A DNA stretch of 64,000 nucleotides from Dendrophyllia cribrosa (lineage: Eukaryota > Cnidaria > Anthozoa > Scleractinia > Dendrophylliidae), in NCBI GenBank assembly GCA_024195265.1, contig JAJLRJ010000010.1, positions 3,568,135 to 3,632,134 on the forward strand, given 5' to 3'. How positions within the stretch are numbered: position 1 is the stretch's first letter; every line of letters begins with the position of its first letter. The notes beneath the pieces are model-generated. The model saw only the letters and a list, made by a program, of their open reading frames with translations, did no database searches and was not told where the DNA came from. Shown here one piece after another: positions 33,901 through 45,722 of the stretch. The position numbers and the translations under genes are program-made.

Positions 33901-36900
33901 ATGGACTAGCATCCCATCCAGGGGAGAGTAGTAATACTCCTAGTCACTTCATAGTATATAAACCAAGTCACCCTGTGATGGACTAGCATCCCATCCAGGG
34001 GAGAGTAGTAATACTCCTAGTCACATCATAGTATATAAACCAAGTCACCCTGTGATGGACTAGCATCCCATCCAGGGGAGAGTAGTAATACTCCTGGTCA
34101 CTTCATAGTATATAAACCAAGTCACCCTGTGATGGACTAGCATCCCATCCAGGGGAGAGTAGTAATACTCCTGGTCACTTCATAGTATATAAACCAAGTC
34201 ACCCTGTGATGGACTAGCATCCCATCCAGGGGAGAGTAGTAATACTCCTGGTCACTTCATAGTATATAAACTAGGTCACCCTGTGATGGACTAGCATCCC
34301 ATCCAGGGGAGAGTAGTAATACTCCTGGTCACTTCATAGTATATAAACCAAGTCACCCTGTGATGGACTAGCATCCCATCCAGGGGAGAGTAGTAATACT
34401 CCTGGTCACTTCATAGTATATAAACCAAGTCACCCTGTGATGGACTAGCATCCCATCCAGGGGAGAGTAGTAATACTCCTGGTCACTTCATAGTATATAA
34501 ACCAAGTCACCCTGTGATGGACTAGCATCCCATCCAGGGGAGAGTAGTAATACTCCTAGTCACATCATAGTATATAAACCAAGTCACCCTGTGATGGACT
34601 AGCATCCCATCCAGGGGAGAGTAGTAATACTCCTGGTCACTTCATAGTATATAAACCAAGTCACCCTGTGATGGACTAGCATCCCATCCAGGGGAGAGTA
34701 GTAATACTCCTAGTCACTTCATAGTATATAAACCAAGTCACCCTGTGATGGACTAGCATCCCATCCAGGGGAGAGTAGTAATACTCCTAGTCACATCATA
34801 GTATATAAACCAAGTCACCCTGTGATGGACTAGCATCCCATCCAGGGGAGAGTAGTAATACTCCTGGTCACTTCATAGTATATAAACCAAGTCACCCTGT
34901 GATGGACTAGCATCCCATCCAGGGGAGAGTAGTAATACTCCTGGTCACTTCATAGTATATAAACCAAGTCACCCTGTGATGGACTAGCATCCCATCCAGG
35001 GGAGAGTAGTAATACTCCTGGTCACTTCATAGTATATAAACTAGGTCACCCTGTGATGGACTAGCATCCCATCCAGGGGGGAGTAGTAATACTTCTCGTC
35101 ACTTCATAGTATATAAGCCAGGTCACCCTGTGATGGACTAACATCCCATCCAGGGGGGAGTAGTAATACTCCTAGTCACTTCATAGTATATAAACCAGGT
35201 CACCCTGTGATGGACTAGCATCCCATCCAGGGGGAGTAGTAATACTCCTAGTCACTTCATAGTATATAAACCAGGTCACCCTGTGATGGACTAGCATCCC
35301 ATCCAGGGGGAGTAGTGATACTCCTAGTCACTTCATAGTATATAAACCAGGTCACCCTGTGATGGACTAGCATCCCATCCAGGGGGAGTAGTAATACTCC
35401 TAGTCACTTTATAATATATAAACCAGGTCACCCTGTGATGGACTAGCATCCCATCCAGGGGGGAGTAGTAATACTCCTGGTCACTTCATAGTATATAAAC
35501 CAGGTCACCCTGTGATGGACTAGCATCCCATCCAGGGGGAGTAGTAATACTCCTAGTCACTTTATAATATATAAACCAGGTCACCCTGTGATGGACTAGC
35601 ATCCCATCCAGGGGGAGTAGTAATACTCCTAGTCACTTTATAATATATAAACCAGGTCACCCTGTGATGGACTAGCATCCCATCCAGGGGAGAGTAGTAA
35701 TACTCCTGGTCACTTCATAGTATATAAACCAAGTCACCCTGTGATGGACTAGCATCCCATCCAGGGGAGAGTAGTAATACTCCTAGTCACTTCATAGTAT
35801 ATAAACCAAGTCACCCTGTGATGGACTAGCATCCCATCCAGGGGAGAGTAGTAATACTCCTGGTCACTTCATAGTATATAAACTAGGTCACCCTGTGATG
35901 GACTAGCATCCCATCCAGGGGGGAGTAGTAATACTTCTCGTCACTTCATAGTATATAAGCCAGGTCACCCTGTGATGGACTAACATCCCATCCAGGGGGG
36001 AGTAGTAATACTCCTAGTCACTTTATAGTATATAAACCAGGTTACCCTGTGATTGACTAGCATCCCATCTAGGGGAGAGTAGTAATACTCCTGGTCACTT
36101 CATAGTATATAAACCAGGTCACCCTGTGATGGACTAGCATCCCATCCAGGGGGAGTAGTAATACTCCTAGTCACTTTATAGTATATAAACCAGGTCACCC
36201 TGTGATAGACTAGCATCCCATCCAGGGGGAGTAGTAATACTCCTGGTCACTTCATAGTATATAAACCAGGTCACCCTGTGATGGACTAGCATCCCATCCA
36301 GGGGGGAGTAGCAATACTCCTAGTCACTTCATAGTATATTAACCAGGTCACCCTGTGATAGACTAGCATCCCATCCAGGGGGGAGTAGTAATACTCCTGG
36401 TCACTTCATAGTATATAAACCAGGTCACCCTGTGATGGACTAGCATCCCATCCAGGGGGAGTAGTAATACTCCTAGTCACTTCATAGTATATTAACCAGG
36501 TCACCCTGTGATGTACTAGCATCCCATCCAGAGGAGAGTAGTAATACTCCTAGTCACTTCATAGTATATAAACCAGGTCACCCTGTGATGGACTAGCATC
36601 CCATCCAGGGGGGAGTAGTAATACTCCTGGTCACTTCATAGTATATAAACCAGGTCACCCTGTGATGGACTAGCATCCCATCCAGGGGGAGTAGTAATAC
36701 TCCTAGTCACTTCATAGTATATTAACCAGGTCACCCTGTGATGTACTAGCATCCCATCCAGAGGAGAGTAGTAATACTCCTAGTCACTTCATAGTATATA
36801 AACCAGGTCACCCTGTGATGGACTAGCATCCCATCCAGGGGGAGTAGTAATACTTCTAGTCACTTTATAGTATATAAACCAGGTCACCCTGTGATGGACT

Positions 36901-39900
36901 AGCATCCCATCCAGGTGGAGTAGCAATACTCCTAGTCACTTCATAGTATATTAACCAGGTCACCCTGTGATAGACTAGCATCCCATCCAGGGGGGAGTAG
37001 TAATACTCCTGGTCACTTCATAGTATATAAACCAGGTCACCCTGTGATGGACTAGCATCCCATCCAGGGGGAGTAGTAATACTCCTAGTCACTTCATAGT
37101 ATATAAACCAGGTTATCCTGTGATGTACTAGCATCCCATCCAGGGGAGAGTAGTAATACTCCTAGTCACTTCATAGTATATAAACCAGGTCACCCTGTGA
37201 TGGACTAGCATCCCATCCACGGGGGAGTACATGTAGTAATACTCCTAGTCACGTCATAGTATATAAACCAGGTCACCCTGTGATGGACTAGCATCCCATC
37301 CAGGGGGGAGTACATGTAGTAATACTCCTAGTCACTTCATAGTATATAAACCAGGTCACCCTGTGATACATACATACATACATACATACATGCATACTTT
37401 ATTGACTTTCCTCAATGAAGCTTTTCAAAGACAGTGGTTATTTACAACAGTAAAATGGACTATAAAATTACTACCGTAAAAACTACTTTAAGAACGATAC
37501 AAGCCGATACAGCAAATATCAACAGTAATTAATTAAAAATTTATTTACACTAATATTTAGTAACGAAAAGAAAAGAAAATCCTCAAGAATCTATAAAGTC
37601 TTTGATAAGTTAACGTTTTGGACTGGATTTAAAGGCGAATACGGTGTTAAGGGTTTTAAAATAACTTTCCATCAAGTTCCATATGCTAACTATTCTATAA
37701 TAGAACATTCTCTGACCGCTAGCAGTCTTGAAAAGAGGAATGTTCAGTAACTGTGAACTTCTCGTGGCACGCCTGCTTATTTCTCCTCGCTTTATGAACT
37801 GGGATGAAAGGCACTCTGGCACACGGGATGTTACGCACTTAAAGGCCATGATAGCATTCCTAAAATATAACTGAGTTTCTACTGGTAGCCATCTTTTAAA
37901 AACTGGTGTGATGGACTAGCATCCCATCCAGGGGGAGTAGTAATACTCCTAGTCACTTTACAGTATATAAATCAGGTCAACCTGTGATGGACTAGTATCC
38001 CATCCATGCACTTGACAATATATTTTCTGGATTTAGTTGTTATCAATTGCAAACCATTTCAAATGTTGTAATATTTAATATTTTGCACTTTTTTTTGTTA
38101 ACTTAACAACCTTGAGAACTGGCTCAGCATGGATTTGATTTATTGACTTCCCTCTCTACACACTTAAACCAAGGTGAAAAATTCAGCAACCTCCTCCCCA
38201 AGGCAGGCCTTCTCTATACTTAAAATGGCAGGAATAGAAATCCCTTGACAGGACTACCAAATTACTATAAAAATCCTGGGGTATTTTGTTGTATAAAACA
38301 AGATGAAATGTCTTTGTTTCATTTAAATCAATCAATCAATTTAATTTTATTTTACTCATAACAATAGACATATACATTTTTACAAGAACAAACTAAACAA
38401 GAACAAGAGGCTACACTGGTAGCCTGTACTTATGCGCTTGCATAACAAAGTTATACAGTTTATTTTAAATGGGTCACGCATCCCTCCCCCTCAACGAATT
38501 TTGCGTGACACACTAAAGAACACGCTAAAACACGTTTTCTGTACTCGCTTTGAATATTTAATTTATTGATTCCCGATCAAATACACACTCGTCTTTTATT
38601 TCCCAAACCGTGACTTCTTTCTGTTACATTTGAAAAGACTACTTTTAAAAGCAATGAAATCAGCAAATGACCGGGCTATTTTTTCAATTTTAGTGAATCT
38701 CAATAACAGAATTACGCGACCGTGCACAAAAACTTTTACTCGGTCTAGACTAAAAGTATGACTAATTTTCGAATAAAATACACCAGTTGTATCGGAAATT
38801 GCCCTAGAAACTGATTTGGAAATGAAAATTGCAAAACATACACAGACATCTTTGCGTATTAGGCGACGCGTGTGAAGTTAGAACTACAGGTATAAAATTA
38901 AGTCTTGTTTTGTTTACATAATAGTCAGATGTCATTACGATTGAATTTTAACATGTTTTATAAATATTTCTCCAAAACTAACCAGAACACAAAGAAAAAG
39001 TGAATCACAAATTGATATCAACATAAATTCTCACCAAAATTTGTAATTTCTTTTACGGTAAAGTCCCTCGTCTGTTTGAAAATTCTTTAAAACTCTGCTT
39101 CTTCGGTTTTGATCGCCCCACACTGATAAAAGCGTATGAATTTCCTTGAAGCAAGATTAGTTGCTAAAAGGTCTCCTTTTTCTCCACTATAGCGGCTTTG
39201 GGTATTCCTTAAAGCTTTCTCTTTCCATTTTGAATATTTTAAATGTGAGTTATTAATCCGATGACACGAAACTACGGGTTTAAAAACCAAGCACATGCCG
39301 AGCGCGGCAGCCATTTTTGTAGAATGTTGGTGACCCGAGGACCCGGTCACTAAAATATGCGTGCATAAATTTGCATGCAAAATCTTGACACAAAAAATAA
39401 AAATAATAATAATAAAAATAATAACAAGAAAAACGAAGCCGGAACCTTACCTTATGCGCGCTATGCGCATAAGTAAAAACTACATATAATAATAGTTATA
39501 AAATAAAAATTAACATTAGAGCCTGGAGGCTAAATTAACCAAAGAGTTTTCAAGTTAGCCTTCAGCCATTTTTATTAATAATACGTGAATAAAGGCTAAA
39601 GGAAATCAAAGAAAGATTATTGAAGTTAACTAAATAATTTTATGAAAATAGGAAGAAATTTGAAACAAAATATAAGCAACTTAGATATTTTATACATTGT
39701 TGTGACAGCAAATAATGTTTTAACTTTTTGGAGAAGGAAAAATATACATGAAGTTCCTTAAGTTGATCAGGGATCATTTGTTTACCAGTATTTGTTTGCA
39801 CGTGGTATTTGTTCACACGTGCGATTTATACAATTTGAACAATGGATTTAGATTACCAGAAAACAAACATGGCTGCATATATAATGGTAATTGAACTGAG

Positions 39901-42900
39901 TGGAGTGCAATTTGGTCTGAAATCATACGCGTGATTTCGAAATCGTGCGAGTTCGATTTGAAATCACAAGTGTGATTTCAGACCAAAATTGCACAACACG
40001 AAGTTCAATAACCACTTTATTACATCCATTTTGAAATTGCACAATTTAATCACCCAAATACTGGATTTTAGTCAGTACCAATACCGGTATTGATGCGACT
40101 TATAGATGCTATTTAGAGCAAAAAATAGTGCGATTCGGGAATAAATTGCACTGCTGAGAAAAAGATGCGATTTAGAGCAAAAAATAGTGCGATTCAGGAA
40201 TAAATCACACTGCTGAGAGCCAATCAGATTGCAAGGATCACCAGTGATTTCAAAATGGATGTAATAAAGCTGGAAAAAACCTCCAAAACCACAATTTCAT
40301 TGCGTATCATGTGGCAAAATACTCCATGATTGTTGGAGAATTTTGGCAGCCTTGCATTTAAAAGCCGAGGTCACGGGGGTGAGGTTGAAGCAACAGTTCC
40401 TGCCTTTAGGAACTTTCCGCAGTCATCATTCACATTGGCTGATGAGAAATTTGTTGTTTAAACCAGGCCAGTTTTCATTTTAATTTAGTTTTATCGACTG
40501 AGTCGATAAGGTAAATTGACCACCGTAAAAAGATTCAAATAGCTGACGTTTCGAGCGCTAGCCCTTCGTCGGAGCGAATCAAGGAATTGTGGGTAGTGTG
40601 TGGTTTTATATAGTAAGCGGTGGAGCTACGCTATTGGTGGAAATTTGGTGACGTGAAAAACAAATGTAGATTAGTTGAATGAAAAGCGTTCGTTGATTCC
40701 GTGGGGTTTGAGAGTGCCGATTTGAAAGATGATTTTTTGTTCTAGGTTTTTACGGCTTTCTGTGTTACCCTGGTGTAGGGAAAGGCCGCAGATTGTCATG
40801 TGTTGTTTAGAATGGTTAGTAAGATTAAAATGGCGCGCGACTGGTTTGGATGCGTCTTTGTCATTTTTTTCAACGTCTCGGAGATGTTCACGAAAACGGT
40901 CGCCCAGTCTCCTCCCTGTTTCGCCAATGTATATCTTTTTGCAAAAAGTACATGTAATGCAGTAGATAACATTTACGGAGGTGCATGTAAAACGATCAGT
41001 GATTTTAATAGATCGTTTGGGTCCTGTTATTTTGTCCGCGTTGTGAATGAAAGGACAAGTGTTACATCGTGTGCGTGTGCATTTGAAAGTTCCCGGTACA
41101 TCGTCAGATTTCAGTGCGCTCGTAACTAGAAAGTTGCCTATGTTTTTGTCACGTTTGAATGAAATTAGTGGGGGTTGTGAAAAAATTCTGCCAGTTTCGG
41201 GGTCGTTTTGGAGTAATTTGAAATTTTTTAAAATGATGCTTTTGACTGTGTTGTTGTGTGGGTGGAAAGTGAGGGTGAATGGAATTCTCTCGTTCTCTTC
41301 CTTCTGTGGCGTTTGTAGTGCTGACTGTCTGTCGATCTGTTGTGCACGTTGTTGGCCCGTATTAACAACAGAGTCAGGGTACCCACGTTTCTTGAAAAAC
41401 TGGCACATTTCTTCTGATTTGTTGGAAAAATCAGAGTCATCACTACATAGACGTCGAAGTCTGAGAAATTGAGAATACGGAATGGCGTTTTTAACGTGCG
41501 ATGGATGTGAGGATGAATGTAACAGATAACTGTGGGAATCTGTAGGTTTGTAGTGCACACTTGTGGATAAACTGTTACCGTTGATTGAAATATTAATGTC
41601 AAGAAAAGCGACTGAGGTTTCGGAAATTTCCCAGGTATATTTTAGAGCTGGATGAAAAGTATTGACAGAAGTTATGAATTGATTAAGTTCCTCTTTACTG
41701 GAAGAGGTAGCGCCAATGCAATCATCGATGTAACGGCCGTAGAGTTCGGGTTTGGTTCCGTGGTACTGATTAAAAAATTTGTCTTCGATGTGGCCTACAA
41801 AAAGGTTAGCGTAGCTTGGTCCCATTTTGGTGCCCATGGCGACTCCATTTACTTGTTTGTAGTAGTTTTGGGAAAATGAAAAACAGTTAAGTGTCAAAAC
41901 TAATTCGGCTAAGCGGAGCAGTGTTTCTGAGCTTGGGTTTTGAATGGAGCGCTGGTCGAAAAAATATTTTAGTGCTTGAAGTCCTTCGTCATTGGGGATG
42001 ACGGTATATAAAGGTATATACCTCAGTCGCTTTTCTTGACATTAATATTTCAATCAACGGTAACAGTTTATCCACAAGTGTGCACTACAAACCTACAGAT
42101 TCCCACAGTTATCTGTTACATTCATCCTCACATCCATTGCACGTTAAAAACGCCATTCCGTATTCTCAATTTCTCAGACTTCGACGTCTATGTAGTGATG
42201 ACTCTGATTTTTCCAACAAATCAGAAGAAATGTGCCAGTTTTTCAAGAAACGTGGGTACCCTGACTCTGTTGTTAATACGGGCCAACAACGTGCACAACA
42301 GATCGACAGACAGTCAGCACTACAAACGCCACAGAAGGAAGAGAACGAGAGAATTCCATTCACCCTCACTTTCCACCCACACAACAACACAGTCAAAAGC
42401 ATCATTTTAAAAAATTTCAAATTACTCCAAAACGACCCCGAAACTGGCAGAATTTTTTCACAACCCCCACTAATTTCATTCAAACGTGACAAAAACATAG
42501 GCAACTTTCTAGTTACGAGCGCACTGAAATCTGACGATGTACCGGGAACTTTCAAATGCACACGCACACGATGTAACACTTGTCCTTTCATTCACAACGC
42601 GGACAAAATAACAGGACCCAAACGATCTATTAAAATCACTGATCGTTTTACACGCACCTCCGTAAATGTTATCTACTGCATTACATGTACTTTTTGCAAA
42701 AAGATATACATTGGCGAAACAGGGAGGAGACTGGGCGACCGTTTTCGTGAACATCTCCGAGACGTTGAAAAAAATGACAAAGACGCATCCAAACCAGTCG
42801 CGCGCCATTTTAATCTTACTAACCATTCTAAACAACACATGACAATCTGCGGCCTTTCCCTACACCAGGGTAACACAGAAAGCCGTAAAAACCTAGAACA

Positions 42901-45682
42901 AAAAATCATCTTTCAAATCGGCACTCTCAAACCCCACGGAATCAACGAACGCTTTTCATTCAACTAATCTACATTTGTTTTTCACGTCACCAAATTTCCA
43001 CCAATAGCGTAGCTCCACCGCTTACTATATAAAACCACACACTACCCACAATTCCTTGATTCGCTCCGACGAAGGGCTAGCGCTCGAAACGTCAGCTATT
43101 TGAATCTTTTTACGGTGGTCAATTTACCTTATCGACTCAGTCGATAAAACTAAATTCTCGTGTTTCATCCCCCCACCGACGCAGCACCACAGTTTCTCTA
43201 GAAACTAACCCCATTCAGTTTTCATTTTACCCATGCAAGGACCTTCAGGTCTCGAAATTAAAAAAACTCTCAATCGGAATTGGCGAGTAATTCCTAAAAT
43301 TTAGTTGCAAGTTCAAAATTTAGTCGCAAAAAAAAAAACTACTACTACCAGAACCGGAAATGAGAAACAAGAAATTTCTGAGAAAGTCTGAAAAAGTGCA
43401 CCCGTGATACACTTCTTGGAAACCGCGTTAATGGAGCATGAAATCGACGATTAAGTCACGCAACATTCAACGTGAATTTCGCAGGATTTTTCGGATAAAA
43501 TTACAACTACAGTTACAAGTAAGACACAAGACTGTTGAATATATTTCCTTTATTAGCTAGGCCTGAGCCCTGATCTTACAATACCTCTTTCTGTAGGTGT
43601 ATGGCTGTTCTCTTGAACCTGGTTTATCATCGCAAACAGCAACTGACAACAACCATGAAGAAGAAGATATTTTTGCCATTGGTCTGCTCTTTGCTCCAAA
43701 AGATGTCGATGCCTTTTCCTTTACCCCTAAAGATGACAAGCATGGATTGGGTTACAAAGGAATGGACCCATCCACTGCACTGTTTGGTAGACAGGATTGG
43801 CATGGCATTGATCCAGCATCAAGCAGAGCAGTGAAGAAGAGCATCACTGGAGAGGTACAGTTCTTACAGTTTAAGTTCCTCAGTTAAGAATCTTGTTAAG
43901 ATCTTGCATGATCTTGGAATATCTTAAAGGATCTTGTCACAATCATACCAAAAGTCTTTCTTGTAATATAAATACCAAACTCGAGGAAGTGAGTTTCATC
44001 AGGATATCCAAACATTGAGAAGTGGGTTGAAAATTGAGGAGCAGCCAAGTTTTTTTTAACTCACTTCGATCATTAAATGCAGAGAAAATTATTATTGAGG
44101 AATAAAATTGCCAAAATCTCTGCAAATTAAGACCGGATATTTGAACCTCCTTCGCAGTTGAGATCTTGAAAAGATGTTACTAAGATCTGTATCCTGGGTT
44201 GTAATGCCCAAATTTTGTCATGCTTGCCATTTGTGCAGCGTTACTTTCCAAGTCAGTCCAAGTTGCAATCCAATTATACCATATTTACTTAACAAGTGCA
44301 TCGTTTGTTCAAGGACGATGTATATTCAGGGGCGGGGCTTGAAGTAAAAAGTCATTAAACACAATTTTTTTTTCAAATGAAACAAAATAAGTACACTTTT
44401 TTTCTGAAATGTAAAATGTTATGTTTTTACTTTGACACTCTTCAAATAATCGCCAATTTTGAACTCAAGTGCTGCAAAAAATTGCCGCATTATTGTTGAG
44501 AGGTGCAGCCCTTATTCAATCGCGTTGCCCTTATTGATATTTTTGCCTTTACATGCAATGTCCAGAGACATGCAATACAAAGCAAAACGTTTCTCAGTGT
44601 AGTTGGCCACAGAAAAGCAAAACAGAAATGATTTTATACTAAAAATACAAATTGTACAACATACATGGACTTCAGGAACAAGTTTATATCTAGTTTAGAA
44701 CTTCAAGTGTGTAAAGTAATAGCAAATGCAGTTATGTATTGAATTAATTGATTGATTGATGGATTGATTGATTTTTGCATATCCAGGCATTTGGAATAGG
44801 TGCTTTTGAAGAGGATGATGATGACATATATGCAGTTGATCACATGTCCAAGTATGACATGGAAATGACTGCTGATCGGAGCACTGGACTGCATGGATGG
44901 AGCGGTCCTCCTAAAGAAAATTCCAGAGGTGAGTTCCTTGTGTCTCTATTCTTTGTTTTCACCTAAAGTTATCAAAATTCTTAAATTTAAACAGCTTATT
45001 CTAAATAGCCCCTCTTTTAACAGGTTGTTCATATCAGCGAAAAACAGTAGACTGTAGTAATTGTCATTTCAATTTTTTGACAGTGCAGCTGAGCATTTCC
45101 ATGTGTGAAACAATTTTTCACTCAAGGAATCAGAATTAACTCTGTGTGCTAAAGTCAACCCATCAATTTCCCTGTACTGAGCGTTAGCCCTAGTAAGGAA
45201 ATGAGGGACCACACGAGGGAAAGAAAAAAATCTTTGACCTCGGTGGGATTCGAACCCACAACCTCCGGATTAGGTCTTCCTTCGTTCTACCGCTTGAGCC
45301 ATGAGGCCGTACGGTTCAAATCCCACCGAAGTCAAAGATTTTTTTCTTTCCCTTGTGTGGTCCCTCATTTCCTTACTAGGGCTAACGCTCAGTACACAGA
45401 AATTGATGGGTTGACCTTAGCACTATAAATTACACACAGAGTTAATTCTCTGATTCCTTGTTTGTATCACCAGTGCTACGTGGCTCAACATTAATTTTTC
45501 ACTCAGTTTGTAGACTTCTCTTTTTCTACTTTTATTATTTACAGGTTTACAACAAAATGTTAATTATATAACTTTCCATACAATAAAAAATTGAAACTAC
45601 TTACACTACATGTATCATACTTATACAATAATATTACTTACAATATATTAGTTAAATCAACCAAAGGCTGATAACACTTACC

Positions 45683-45722
<40 letters not shown>

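Larger units (their letters stand above)
40483..43217. mobile_element. Penelope-like retroelement, head-to-head inverted dimer 2
   Basis: Minus-strand arm 40,483 to about 42,020; plus-strand arm about 42,022 to 43,217. Flanked by a 12-bp duplication GTTTTCATTTTA (40,471-40,482 and 43,218-43,229). The right terminus is the same as in dimer 1 (CTAACCCCATTCA), while arm lengths and junction differ, so this is an independent insertion. The overlap of the arms makes a near-perfect palindrome of more than 1 kb per arm. Confidence 0.85.

Noticed and set aside
28644..37365. CRISPR array
   Set aside because: The repeats are contiguous 76/77-bp units without unique spacers and lie in an animal intron.
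45245..45320. Functional tRNA gene
   Set aside because: A and B boxes and two stems fit, but there is no valid anticodon arm and the flanks are SINE-like arms. The frame reading SVGFEPTTSG is the usual translation artefact of such SINEs.
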